Shown piece by piece: positions 19,767-29,517 of a stretch of DNA of 64,000 nucleotides (position 1 is its first letter; every line of letters begins with the position of its first letter). Source of the DNA: Hondaea fermentalgiana (lineage: Eukaryota > Sar > Bigyra > Thraustochytrida > Thraustochytriidae); NCBI GenBank assembly GCA_014084085.1, contig NPFB01000028.1, forward strand, positions 290,559 through 354,558. Reading direction: 5' to 3'. The notes beneath the pieces are model-generated. The model was not told the DNA's origin. It did no database searches and was given only the letters and a program-made list of their open reading frames with translations. Both the position numbers and the translations under genes were made by a program.

Positions 19767-20797
19767 CTTCGCAATCGCTAGTGGGCGAGAGCTTTGCTCG
19801 ACCACGATCGCGACCACAATCACGATCACGATCACAGTTTGCTCGCTCTCCTCTCCTCTCCTCTTCTATCGTCTCTCGCGGTCGCGACGGTGATGACGGT
19901 CAACAAAAGTCCTCTTCGCCCGCCCATCCACCCGCCCGAGACAGTCGGGCCCCCAATTTCGAGGACCCCGATTCGACCCCCCAAAAATTCGAGGGCTTCG
20001 CGGGGCCCTCGTTCCCCGCGGCTTCGGCGGCGTCGCGCCCGCACGACGCCGCAGCTGGCCGCCGCTGCCGCTCGCCGGGGCTTCCCCGCGCACGCAGCTG
20101 CAGCTGCCATGGCTGCAGCAGCCGGCCTGGCCCTGCAGAGCCGGCCGCCAGGCCTCCCCGCTGCAAGAAGTCAGCGAGTCTCTTATTAAGCCGTCAGTCC
20201 ACCGCGCGAGCGTCGAGTGTGACGAGAGAAGCAAGCACTGGCGGCGAGTGGCGAGCGACGGCGACCAGCGACAGGAGCACAGGAAATGTAACGAGCGTCG
20301 AGCGCCGACTGCTCACTATGTCCAACCAATGGCAGGGTGCGTGCGAGCGTGCGCGCGTGTGTGTCACATGTGTCATCGTCTTAGCCCACGACGCTGTCAA
20401 GTCGACGCAGGGCGGGCGATTTCCTGGGGGCGCGCCAACCCCAGGCTACCCGCAGTGTGTACTGCACGCGTTCGTCATCTCGCGCAGAGGCGCAGGCGCA
20501 CACGGGGGTGCGGGCGGAGTCCTACCTGTGAGCGCCGGAACCCTTGCCATCCCGTGCAGAGAGGAGAAGAGGCGAAGAACGAGAAAGCAAACTCCGATCA
20601 GGCGAGCGACTCGCGACGCGCAGCTGCAGACGACGAGGGAGCGGGACCTGCAGCCGCCGCCGTCGCTGTCGCGGTCCCTGCCGTCGCCGTCGCCGTCGCT
20701 GTCGCGGTCGAGGAGAGGAGAGGAGAGGAGCGGAGCGGAGAGGATCCCGGGCCCGACGCAGAACAGTGGGAATCGGCGACGGGCATGGAGTTGATTT
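19767..20797. other. GC-rich spacer up to assembly gap
   Basis: Upstream of the fusion gene. It holds simple CTCCT and GAGGA runs and overlapping low-complexity frames on both strands, none recognisable. GTCGCC-type repeats lie directly against the gap. Confidence 0.5.
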
Positions 20798-20897
20798 NNN
20801 NNNNNNNNNNNNNNNNNNNNNNNNNNNNNNNNNNNNNNNNNNNNNNNNNNNNNNNNNNNNNNNNNNNNNNNNNNNNNNNNNNNNNNNNNNNNNNNNN
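20798..20897. other. assembly gap, 100 N
   Basis: Exactly 100 unknown bases, the usual placeholder for a gap of unknown size. Flanking sequence is GC-rich and repetitive. Confidence 1.
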
Positions 20898-21092
20898 GCG
20901 CGCAGGACCCCGCGGCGCGGCCGGCGCGTGGAGAACGTGCACGACGCAGGCCAAGGCCGCGACGCAGACGCCCAAGGGCGTCGTGGTGGACAGGTCCATC
21001 TCGGCGGAGGCGAGCGCCGCGGCGACGGCGACGGCGAACAGGACGACGGCGGGTGTGGGCCAGACGACCGCCAGCAAGCCTGCGGGCCTCAT
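20898..21092 (-). CDS. N-terminal fragment of a probable membrane protein, cut by gap
   Basis: A minus-strand frame starts at 21092 (MRPAGLLAVVW) and runs 65 codons into the gap. It has two hydrophobic segments (about residues 8-30 and 38-56), and most codons end in C or G, as in real genes here. An in-frame TGA lies six codons upstream of the start and a short upstream ATG frame ends there. The remainder is lost in the gap, and sequence beyond it does not continue convincingly. I cannot name it, and a chance frame in GC-rich DNA remains possible. Confidence 0.35.
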
Positions 21093-21676
21093 CTCCTCGG
21101 GCCTGCTTCAGGTCTTTGGTCCTTCCCTGCGCATGTTGCTCCTCGTTACGCGCACCAACAGCAACCTTATCCTGTAAACATCGACCAAGCCCGTCCGCCC
21201 CTGAAGCCTTCCGTGATGACGGCGAGGCTCGGGGAGACAGACACCGCTTTATTCCCCCCCTCCTATCATTTTTTCCATTTTTGGGAGGACCGCCGCGACC
21301 TGCGAGCCATTTTCCTCGATTCGTGCAGAGCGAGTATACACGCACCTGTGCAATTTTGGCCTCACCACACGCATATGCAATGCACATTAGATAGCATACC
21401 ATATCATCATTAATTGGCAGCGATAGTCATTTTCTCTCCTTTGTTTCATTTGTTTTGTGGCAGCTAAAGGCCCGTTAAGCTTGCCCGTGCCATGGACTCC
21501 GTACAGTACTGCTGCCTTCGAAATCCGTCGTCAAATCACTGGCAAACAGAAGCTTGAGTTTCTTCTTTATTATTATGTTTCTTTTCGCAAGACAAGCGCA
21601 GCATCGAAACGATCTCTCTTTTCAACAGCAAACCAGAAAGAGAAACTACTTTGATGTTTCGCCAGACAGACCTTTC
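21093..21676. other. spacer downstream of exonuclease gene
   Basis: About 580 bases between the 3' end of the exonuclease gene and the gap-truncated frame. GC falls towards the exonuclease end. Nothing recognisable is seen. Confidence 0.5.
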
Positions 21677-23623
21677 TCACAGAATCGGGGCTTCCAAATT
21701 GCGGTCACGCTCTGCTGCCAAGTCCACAGGCTCCTGCAGGTAATACGTAATAGAAGGGTCGATCGCATGCAAAATGTCGACCATCTCTTTCATGTACACC
21801 TTTTGATAAGCCGTCGTACGAAAGGTAGACAATGGATCTCCTGCGTCGCCAAGAAGCAGCACATACCAAACCTTGCCAGCCCCATCGAATTTGGCCCCCA
21901 GTTCCTCCTTGAGCCTCGCATTCACCTCTTGATCGAATCGCGGTAAATCCAAGATGACACGCTGGGTGACGGGAAAACGGAAGCGCTCAATATCCCGCAC
22001 TTTCATGTCTGGTTGCGCAGCCAAGTACCAATCTGGTTCTTCATGGTTTGCATCATAGAATGCCTGAACCTCATGGAGGCCCTGGGACATGACCGCTGCG
22101 ACCTCTTGTCTCTTTTCCCGCGAAAGAATCAATACTCTGAACATTCTCAGCGGGCTCAAAATGACACGAAGAACAGAATCCGGCACAATGTTCCCTGTCT
22201 TCAAAGATTGCACGCCAGCCTCGTCTTCCACAAGGCTCCAGTGCAGAAACTGTCGAGACTGGTGTTTGTTATTGCTCAAGGTCATTGTGGCATCTTGCGC
22301 GAGTGGGTGCGTCGACGGCACACTGGCGCAAATCGTCACTTCACGAATCCGAGGCGCCGCAGCGCCTACAGAAACGTCGTCCACTAGCTCCAACGAAAAC
22401 GGCGGGAGCTTCGACGGGCTGAGAGGCGGCGCGTCCACCTCGTTGCCCTCCAATGCATCATCGTCATCCGTTCCATCACTCATCTCTGCATCATCACCGA
22501 TCTCTTCGTCCAAAACAACCGTGTCAGATTCCGTATTTTGCACATTGTTGACAGTGACTTCGCTTCTGCCATGCAAGGAATCGTCGTTGTTAATATATGC
22601 GGCGGCAATCGCGTCGCTGGCCGGGGAAGAGATAGAGCCCATCTGTAACCCATGATCTTTCAGACCATAATAGACGATTGCTGACATCACTGCGTCGGCG
22701 GCTGCATTGTGCCAGGCATCCATAAGCTTGGACTGGAGAGCTGGCCTGATTCGCTTTTTCCTGCCCTGGGGAATCGTTGAAGGGGATACGCTTGCATAAA
22801 TGTCCCGGAGAGACATGTATCTGCTGGAGCCTTCCTTGAGCACTACTTCTCTGTATATTCCAGAGGCTTGCAGAGTGCAAACTGACGACGTGGCTAAGAA
22901 TCGCGCGCAGCGGCCGAGCGAGGCTTCCTCGGCCGCCGCGAGTTTCACATCCCCGTCGATGAGCAGTCTGCTCAATTCTGAAAGAACGAGCGAGACATCT
23001 CCCGTGACCGAGTGACCGACAACAAAGCCTCCGTTCTCCATCACAGCTTCACAAGAATCCGCAAACGCAAGAAGCACCGTCTTAAGGTCCCGACCGTGCT
23101 TGAGGGCATCCTCTTGCGAGATGTGGTGAACGGCTGTAGCTGCAGCACTCACTGGAAAAGCTTCGTCGGGCTTGACAATGTAATGCGATGGCGCTGTATT
23201 GATCATGAAGCCCTCGGCATCAAAAAGTGCCCATCCGATGCTCGCCAGCCGAATGCCTGCCTCCTCAAAGTCACGCTGCGACTTGAGAAACTGTTTCGAC
23301 AGAGCGCTGTACTCGGTGTCGAATGCCAAAAGGGTCGGCTTCTTGTTCACGAGCACATCCTTGCGAGGTTTACGGACCTCTTTTAGCATTTCGCGCAGCG
23401 CTTCCGATGGAGGTGTCGCCTGTGTCTTGGTCGCAAGCGTCGCCCAGCGCTGCCCCCTCGACGTCGGCGGCGAGAGAATCCCCCATGGCGCCCCCGCGGC
23501 ACAGGGTTTCGCTGCCCCGCCGCTTCCCGCGACCCGCGCGCCGCGCCGCCACACGGCCCCGGGTCTGCGCAGCAGGCCTGCGGCGAGCGGGAGCACGGCC
23601 ATCGCGCGCGAGTTCATGACCAT
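21677..23623 (-). CDS. mitochondrial-type DEDDh 3'-5' exonuclease with extra C-terminal domain
   Basis: A 648-aa protein. The first ~65 residues are rich in Arg, Ala and Ser with no acidic residue, as in a mitochondrial presequence. A DEDDh exonuclease fold follows: Exo I LLAFDTEY (D102, E104), Exo II VVGHSVTGDV (D209) and Exo III HNAAADA (H305, D310). An acidic linker (about 370-400) leads to a C-terminal region. Within it RLKEELGAKFDGAGKVWYV (about 585-605) resembles the DUF5710-type motif in which an Ala-Leu-Gly-Ala-x-Trp/Phe-Asp block precedes a Trp-Tyr-Val. DEDDh enzymes trim RNA or DNA ends; the substrate here is unknown. Starts at 23623 or 23602 differ by seven residues. The gene is divergent from the CNB-RGS gene. 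Confidence 0.8.
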   Translation of the reverse strand: MVMNSRAMAVLPLAAGLLRRPGAVWRRGARVAGSGGAAKPCAAGAPWGILSPPTSRGQRWATLATKTQATPPSEALREMLKEVRKPRKDVLVNKKPTLLAFDTEYSALSKQFLKSQRDFEEAGIRLASIGWALFDAEGFMINTAPSHYIVKPDEAFPVSAAATAVHHISQEDALKHGRDLKTVLLAFADSCEAVMENGGFVVGHSVTGDVSLVLSELSRLLIDGDVKLAAAEEASLGRCARFLATSSVCTLQASGIYREVVLKEGSSRYMSLRDIYASVSPSTIPQGRKKRIRPALQSKLMDAWHNAAADAVMSAIVYYGLKDHGLQMGSISSPASDAIAAAYINNDDSLHGRSEVTVNNVQNTESDTVVLDEEIGDDAEMSDGTDDDDALEGNEVDAPPLSPSKLPPFSLELVDDVSVGAAAPRIREVTICASVPSTHPLAQDATMTLSNNKHQSRQFLHWSLVEDEAGVQSLKTGNIVPDSVLRVILSPLRMFRVLILSREKRQEVAAVMSQGLHEVQAFYDANHEEPDWYLAAQPDMKVRDIERFRFPVTQRVILDLPRFDQEVNARLKEELGAKFDGAGKVWYVLLLGDAGDPLSTFRTTAYQKVYMKEMVDILHAIDPSITYYLQEPVDLAAERDRNLEAPIL

Positions 23624-24375
23624 CGCGCGCGAGTCTCCCCGGCGCGCCGGACTTGCGGCCTCGCGAGTGGTTGTGTTCTGGTCTCGGTTTTCCTCTTCAA
23701 GTCAGGTGCTCGCGCTGCGTCTAACGACGAGGCCAACCATCGTCAGGCTCCAGATCATAATCGCTTCTGCCTCTCGACCGGAGCAGCTGCGCCGAGCTCG
23801 ACTCGACGGCTTCGATGAGCCCGGCGACTCCTCTCGACTCGACCCGGAGTCTCTGTCGCTTTCGGCGGAGTTGATGAGCGCGATTGACCTTGCGAAGTTG
23901 TGGTAGGCTGGGTCTCATTATGCGTTGAAAAGTAGTCCCATAGCTTGCAGTCTCTGGCAGCCAGGAATGACGCAACGTCACTGGGGCCACGCGAGCGAGG
24001 GACTCGTGTGCACATGGCCGCCGCCGTTCCTGCTAACGCCCGTGGCATGGCCCCGTGTGGGCGCGTGCTCGCGGCCCTGGGTTGATAAACCCCCCTCCCG
24101 CGAAAAAGCTGGAGCTGGCTACGATCGAGGAGTCCATTTTTGTTTTGCGAATGACACTTTTGGGGCAGCACGGGACATGGTGGAAGGAGTCACTGGCACG
24201 CACGCAAGCAAGCAAGCAAGCAAGAAGGCAGGCAACTGGACGTTGCGTGCGAGGGCGCGTGTGGACGCGTTGGACAAGCATGCATGATATGCTTTGCGCG
24301 GAAGCAAACGCAAATCTCGAACGGGACGATCAGCATTGGAGGAGCGCTGACGAGGACGCCCGTCTCCGCGCAAAA
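23624..24375. promoter_or_regulatory. divergent spacer with GCAA microsatellite
   Basis: The 752 bases between the exonuclease and CNB-RGS starts should hold both promoters. A GCAA run lies at about 24206-24226 on the strand of the downstream gene, about 150 bases before its start codon. An in-frame upstream extension of the downstream gene (from 24055) crosses this run and is not taken as coding. Confidence 0.45.
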
Positions 24376-26385
24376 ATGGGTTGCGTCGAATCCTCGCCGG
24401 CCAGGGCGGTGACGGAAATCAGCAATGTTGGCACGCGGGGTCAGCAGATTGCCCAGTACGAAGGCAATCCGGAGGCGTTCGCTCACCAATCCGCCAAGAG
24501 TCAGACCGGCAGCGATGCACATAGCTCAAGACGCGGGACATTTTCCCCCGACGATCACAAAGACGCTCTCGTTGCCTTTATGATGCGAAGCCCCCTCTTT
24601 GCCGGCAAGCAGTCGAACCGCAAGCTTAGCTATGCAGTGAGCGGCCCTGCGATGAACCTGCAGGTCGATGTAGTCCCTCGTGGCGTCGCCATCTATACGC
24701 AAGGAGATCCTGCCAACGAGATTGCAATCATCATGTCCGGCTCCGTGTCAAGACATGCCGAAGGTGAACAACCTGGAAAGCTCGGTCCGGATGAAATCGC
24801 TGGTGCTGTAGAATTCAAGCACAAAATATGGTACGCCGCAAGCTACGTGACAGAGGAGGAGACGTGCATTATTCGGATCTCGCAGCACATGATGGAGCCC
24901 TCCCCCGGCGCACGCACGCCGTCCAGCCTCGTTGGCGTCCAAAAACATATTACCGAAAAGGGCAACATATGGATCACAAAGGTACTCGGCTCCGTCGATC
25001 TCTTTTCCAAGCGCATCTCCAAAGAACGCCTTGCCAAGGCCGCCGAAGCTTTCCGTGTCCGTCGCGTCGGCGCCTACGAGCGCGTCTACACTCTGGGAGA
25101 AAACGCCAATGCCTGGTACGTGCTCGCAAACGGCAAGGCCGTCGCGACCATGAGTAACGACAGCGACGAGACCGCATTCAGCGTGACGGAGCTCAAGAAT
25201 ATTACGCCTGGTCAAGGCTTTGGCGAGTGCGCGCTTATTAGTAAAAGCAAGTCACCAAAGCGCCCGATCACCGTCAGCACGCTCTCGGATGTGGTGCTCT
25301 TGGAGATCACCAAGCAAGCCTTTGACAAATTAATCTCAACGGCCCCAGACCTTCGTCAGGAAATTATTGATGCCATGCGAGCACGAACACTTCTCACGGG
25401 ATCTTCGGATGCGTCAAAGTTCACGCGTTTTCTGTCGCCCACGAAAATTGAAATGCTCGCCTCTATGGCGGCGCCCGTGACCTTCAACCCTCACCAGGAC
25501 GTTGTTTCAGAGGGCACGGTACATCATAAAACCTTTTACCTTATCGCAGAGGGTGTTGCAAGAGTTCTTAAAGGGATCGATGAGACCCCTGTGCGTGAGC
25601 TTACTCCTGGTGAGTACTTTGGCGAGCTCTCGCTGGTCACGGGTCGTCCGCACTCAGCCACGGTGCGTGCTGGCCCCAAAGGTCTGGTCTGTCTCGCTGT
25701 GAACGAGGACGACTTTTCGCGCGTCTTTCTCGACGAGCCCACCGTCTACGCCGAGCTGCGTCTTCGTGTTCTTGGCGCTGAGTGCAACCTAAGAGACATT
25801 CTCTACCAGCAAGATTGCCGACAGGCTTTCATGCGCCATTGTGAAAAGGAAGTCGCACAGGAGAACGTCCAATTTTATTTTGCTGTGGAGGAGCTCGAGG
25901 CGCGAGGCCAGCATCGCATCCGAAAGGGCGTCCTCAAGTCGCTCGGGTATGACATTGAGGCGGTCATCCAGTCCCGTTTCAACCATCTCGTCAAGACGTC
26001 GCACGAGATCTATGACAAGTTTGTCGACGCGGATGCTGAAATGTGCGTTAACCTCGAAGATAATCATCGAAGAGACCTAGAGGCTCAGTTCGCAGCAGAA
26101 GAGTACTCATACGAGATGTTCACCCCAGCAAAGGACGCCATCTACAAGCTCATGGCGGGTGACAATTTCATGCGTTTCGAGACCTCGCAGGGTTTGGCAG
26201 ATGTCCTCAGGCAGATTGGCCCTTACGATCCTGAGGAAGAAGGTCGTCCTCGGTCCATGGCGCGCAAGATTCAGAGCATTGCGAGTCGCCGCGAACGTAA
26301 GCGGGAACGCAAGGAGTTCATGGCCAAGCAGCGCACGGCAAATCGATTTGATCATTCCTTGATTCGTGCGCAGATCGAAGAGTGA
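24376..26385 (+). CDS. triple cyclic-nucleotide-binding domain plus RGS protein
   Basis: A 669-aa protein beginning MGCVESS, a good N-myristoylation signal with an adjacent palmitoylatable Cys, so probably on membranes. Three CNB folds follow: a degenerate one (about 70-170), a second (205-325; cassette GFGECALI...KRPITV, retaining the expected Arg) and a third (345-460; cassette YFGELSLVTGRPHSATV, His where the phosphate-binding Arg is usual). A typical RGS domain (about 470-610) has ENVQFYFAVEEL, IYDKFV and LMAGDNFMRFE. The C-terminus is basic. RGS domains accelerate GTP hydrolysis by G-alpha, so the protein could couple cyclic-nucleotide levels to heterotrimeric G-protein shut-off; that coupling is inference. 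I place the start at 24376 for the MGC motif, although the frame is open from 24055. Confidence 0.88.
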   Translation: MGCVESSPARAVTEISNVGTRGQQIAQYEGNPEAFAHQSAKSQTGSDAHSSRRGTFSPDDHKDALVAFMMRSPLFAGKQSNRKLSYAVSGPAMNLQVDVVPRGVAIYTQGDPANEIAIIMSGSVSRHAEGEQPGKLGPDEIAGAVEFKHKIWYAASYVTEEETCIIRISQHMMEPSPGARTPSSLVGVQKHITEKGNIWITKVLGSVDLFSKRISKERLAKAAEAFRVRRVGAYERVYTLGENANAWYVLANGKAVATMSNDSDETAFSVTELKNITPGQGFGECALISKSKSPKRPITVSTLSDVVLLEITKQAFDKLISTAPDLRQEIIDAMRARTLLTGSSDASKFTRFLSPTKIEMLASMAAPVTFNPHQDVVSEGTVHHKTFYLIAEGVARVLKGIDETPVRELTPGEYFGELSLVTGRPHSATVRAGPKGLVCLAVNEDDFSRVFLDEPTVYAELRLRVLGAECNLRDILYQQDCRQAFMRHCEKEVAQENVQFYFAVEELEARGQHRIRKGVLKSLGYDIEAVIQSRFNHLVKTSHEIYDKFVDADAEMCVNLEDNHRRDLEAQFAAEEYSYEMFTPAKDAIYKLMAGDNFMRFETSQGLADVLRQIGPYDPEEEGRPRSMARKIQSIASRRERKRERKEFMAKQRTANRFDHSLIRAQIEE

Positions 26386-26702
26386 TTTCTTCCCATTGGG
26401 GTCGTCCGAGCCTCAAGCGTTTTGTTGTCTTTCTGTATCAGCTTAGTATCCTTTTCTTTTTTTGTGTCTCCAAGCCATACATTTTGGATGTTTCCATGCG
26501 GAAGTGCGCATGTAGCTGCCAAGGCAAGTTACTGTTCGTTCAATTGCAAATATAGCTGGAAAAGTTGGGCCCCCAAAAGAAAAACAAGAAAGAAGTGAAG
26601 ATGTCTGTTGATGTGTCAGTCGATGATGTGTCAGTCGATGTGTACAAAAGCGTGTAGCTGCCGCTAAAAACGGAAAGAAAGCGAGACTGAGGGCAATTCA
26701 AT
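26386..26702. other. convergent 3' spacer
   Basis: About 320 bases between convergent stops, AT-richer and T-rich near 26450, with a repeated GATGTGTCAGTCGAT segment around 26605-26640. No gene seen. Confidence 0.5.
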
Positions 26703-27170
26703 TCATGCGGATTGAAGAGTAGATGCCCACGATCGAGTAATGTGCTCCAGATACTTGCGCCGCTCGGTGTCTCGCATGACCTCAACGAACGTCTCGTACT
26801 CGAAGACCGTCAAGAGTGTCTGGACAAGAGCGCTAGCACCGGTGTCCGCAACCTTGGCCTCTTCTTGACGTCGAAGGTAGTCGTACATCTCTGCGCGACT
26901 GGAACCTTGCTCCTTGACGTGGTTCTCAATGCGGTCCTCAAAGGTCTTGGAAAACTCGGCATGAATCTCCTTATATTCCAGGGGATGCTCGAAATCGCAC
27001 GCCTTCGCTTTGGCCTCCCCGGGGTTCTCGGTCGCAAATGATGCTGCGTGGTCTTCCATGAAGCTAAAAACGCCCTCTCGAAACTCCTTTGACACGAGGA
27101 GCTGCGCTACAGAAATGATAATGGCCTCTTCCTTGGGAACCTCATTGCTCTTTGACTTTTTACGAGCCAT
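26703..27170 (-). CDS. BART-domain protein (ARL2BP/CFAP36-like)
   Basis: A 155-aa protein that is nearly all one BART domain. It opens with a basic tail (MARKKSKSN), then helices with FMEDHAASF and the family block HPLEYKEIHAEFSKTFE, followed by IENHVKEQG. BART domains bind ARL2/ARL3-type small GTPases and occur in ARL2BP and in ciliary CFAP36. The short length and N-terminal position of the domain fit either. It converges on the CNB-RGS gene. A ciliary or ARL-related role is inferred from the family. The start at 27170 is the first ATG. Confidence 0.8.
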   Translation of the reverse strand: MARKKSKSNEVPKEEAIIISVAQLLVSKEFREGVFSFMEDHAASFATENPGEAKAKACDFEHPLEYKEIHAEFSKTFEDRIENHVKEQGSSRAEMYDYLRRQEEAKVADTGASALVQTLLTVFEYETFVEVMRDTERRKYLEHITRSWASTLQSA

Positions 27171-28273
27171 GATTCACAATGCACGTGGGCCGAGGACTGC
27201 ACGCTTTGAAGTGGAAAAGAGTACAGAATGGGCGCAGGCCTCAAAAGGAAGCCCGTGGAGGAGATGGCCACGAGGTGTTTATGATTTGGTTTTAAAACCA
27301 ATTTGCGCGCCGCTTCGTTCCGGAAAAAGATCGATACTTGGATGTCTGGGGACGGGCGCTCAAGAGCCTCGACTGCTAAAAGCCGAACCTTTTCTTCGGA
27401 AGAGCCTCCGCGGCTGTACCAGAGGCGGATTGACTGTCCCCTCCGCGCTGACAGAGCTTGCTCCGATGCCCAGCTTCGCAAGGGACGGATGTGCGGACCT
27501 CGCAAATGTCCTGAGAAATAGCGTTGTTCGGTGGCAGATTGTTCCCCGCCCTCTATTTCTTCCCCAGGCTCGACGCACCGAGGATCTTCGAACGCTCGTT
27601 CTGACACCCTCAGTCACAATGTCAGAGGGAGCGCGTCTTCTACCGTACGATGCACCTAGCTCGCCTCGGGCCGTACAATGCGGATTGAGTTCGCGTCAGT
27701 GGCCGGCCTGATGGACGCGGTGACCCCAGTGCGACTGACCGCCTCCCCACGCGCAAATGATTCTTTTTTCGTGGGGAATCCGCCCCTGCTTCTCGCGCTG
27801 CGCAGGCCGGCTCGGGGCGCGGCAGCGGACGTTCGCGCGGCGCCCTCGACGGGTCTTCTCCCTCCCCCCTCTTCGCGTCGCCCCTGCGCGATGGCGACGG
27901 CAACGGCGGCAGCAGCGCCGGCAGTAGCAGCACCGGCGGCGAGGCTAGCGCTGGCGAGAACGAGCTGCCAAGCGCAAGTTGCCAATGCTTCTCGAGGAGA
28001 GCGAGCGAGCGAGCGAGCGAGCGAGCGAGCGCTGGCTCCCGCTTGCTCTTCGATGCACGCTGGTGCGCCAAAAGTCTTGCTCGCTCGCTCGCTCGACGTA
28101 CCGACACAAGGTCCGTGCTGCGCGATGGCGGTCGAGCGAGCGAGGAATGCGTTACGCGGCGTTAAAAACTTGCCCCGCGAAGTGCACACCACGTGCACAG
28201 ACTCGCGGTTCCGCGTCGGTTCCGCGCCCGGTCCGCGGGACGAAATGGGAGGCGATCGTCGCTGGAGAGATTG
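27171..28273. other. GC-rich spacer with GCGA microsatellites
   Basis: About 1.1 kb between divergent genes. Overlapping Ala/Arg/Ser-rich frames on both strands are not convincing. GCGA runs at about 28001-28031 and the inverse CGCT run at about 28078-28096 could pair into a long imperfect hairpin. Confidence 0.5.
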
Positions 28274-29257
28274 ATGGACTCGTCGATCTCGATCGATCGA
28301 CCGGCCGCGGCGATGGAGACCGCCGCGGCGCGCGAGCAGAACCCTGGAGCGGAGGAGACGGCCGCGGGAGACGCTAGCGCGCGACGCGTGGAGTACTTTG
28401 ACGCAGATTTCGCGTGGGAAGACGTCGCAGCGGCGCGGCGGGAAAAATGCATTGGCGACGAGGCGCCGCCCGTGCTCGACGAGCAGGACGTCGCCCTGCG
28501 CACCGATGAGGAGAAACTTGCAGAAAGCTGGGAGAGCTTTTACGCGGCACACGCGAACAAGTTTTTCAAGTCGAGATCTTATCTGGCGAAAGCATTCCCA
28601 GCGCTCGCAAAAGCAGGAAGTGATGAGGACCGCCCAACGGCGACCTTGGGAGAACTGGGATGCGGAACTGGCGCTGCCGTGCTCCCTCTCTTAAAGGAGA
28701 TCCCGCAACTGGTCGCTCAAACCGTGGACGTGTCGCCGTCTGCTATTGAGGCGCTGCAACGGGGTGCTGCTGCCGCTGGTCTGGGGCCCGACAGACTCAC
28801 TGCAGGCGTCTGCGACATCGTCAGAGATCCGCTGCCTATGGCGCCCGGTTCGCTCGACTTTGGTCTTTTGGTGTTTACGCTCTCCGCTATCTCGCCAACG
28901 CACCATTGTCGGGTGCTTCGCGCTCTTGCAACAGCTCTTCGGCCAGGCGGCCTCATGTGCTTTCGCGACTACGGTCTCTTTGACATGGTCCAGACACGGT
29001 GCAAGACGCGCCTTGGCGAAAACTGGTACATCAAGCAAGATGGTGTACAGTGCTATTTCTTTTCTGTAGAGTATCTGGAGGCTCTCTTCGCTTCGTTAGG
29101 CCCTGAAGTCTCCATGCACCGTGTTGAGTGCAAATATGTAACTGTGCGCAATGTGAATCGAAAGACGGGTCAAAACATCGATCGCGTCTTTCTGAATGCC
29201 GTATTTCAACGCGCTGCCCCCAGCGACGTTTCGTCTCCATCTCCATGTGACAAATGA
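28274..29257 (+). CDS. METTL2/6/8-type tRNA m3C methyltransferase
   Basis: A 327-aa SAM methyltransferase. It has the pre-core block of the Trm140/METTL2/METTL6/METTL8 family (WESFYAAHANKFFKSR, then LAKAFPAL), motif I LGELGCGTGAAVLPLL (125-140), TLSAISP, the hallmark FRDYGLFDMVQTR (230-242), ENWYIKQDG and the closing NRKTGQNIDRVFLNAVFQ. These enzymes place 3-methylcytidine at position 32 of tRNA anticodon loops. Which tRNAs are modified cannot be told from sequence. Starts at 28274 (MDSSISID) and 28313 (METAAAR) are both plausible. No additional domain is fused. Confidence 0.9.
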   Translation: MDSSISIDRPAAAMETAAAREQNPGAEETAAGDASARRVEYFDADFAWEDVAAARREKCIGDEAPPVLDEQDVALRTDEEKLAESWESFYAAHANKFFKSRSYLAKAFPALAKAGSDEDRPTATLGELGCGTGAAVLPLLKEIPQLVAQTVDVSPSAIEALQRGAAAAGLGPDRLTAGVCDIVRDPLPMAPGSLDFGLLVFTLSAISPTHHCRVLRALATALRPGGLMCFRDYGLFDMVQTRCKTRLGENWYIKQDGVQCYFFSVEYLEALFASLGPEVSMHRVECKYVTVRNVNRKTGQNIDRVFLNAVFQRAAPSDVSSPSPCDK

Positions 29258-29460
29258 TAATACATTGACTCGAAAAGTATGTCGACAGTGTTTTGCAAGT
29301 CCGCAAATGGTTTGCTTGCAATGGCACCAACAATGAGCTCTTCTGGATCGCACAGACCAATAAGTTCTTGCAATGAAGGCGAGAAAGATCGGGCGTAGGC
29401 ATCCAAAACGACAATAGATTTGGTGCTCGAAGACAACTTCAGCTGGAACAGTGCGAGTTA
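29206..29460 (-). other. antisense reading-frame remnant
   Basis: A minus-strand frame open from about 29460 to 29206 without an ATG start reads like ordinary protein (KSIVVLDAYARSFSPSLQEL, then a second segment with PFADLQNTVDILFESMYY). It overlaps the last 52 bases of the methyltransferase gene on the other strand. It could be the end of a degraded gene or chance. I do not recognise it. Confidence 0.25.
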
Positions 29461-29494
29461 TTTGAAAAAAGTTTGCAGAATGTGCTCATCCTGT

Positions 29495-29517
29495 TGAATC
29501 AAGTCAGACTTGATTCA
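29495..29517. repeat. perfect 23-bp palindrome
   Basis: Arms of 11 bp (TGAATCAAGTC and its complement) around a single A, in an AT-rich convergent spacer. TTGATTCA recurs at about 29568. Confidence 0.9.

Noticed and set aside
19358..20794. Plus-strand 478-aa frame antisense to the methyltransferase-Rit1 fusion
   Set aside because: Most of it is low-complexity and it runs into the gap; the conserved motifs are on the other strand.
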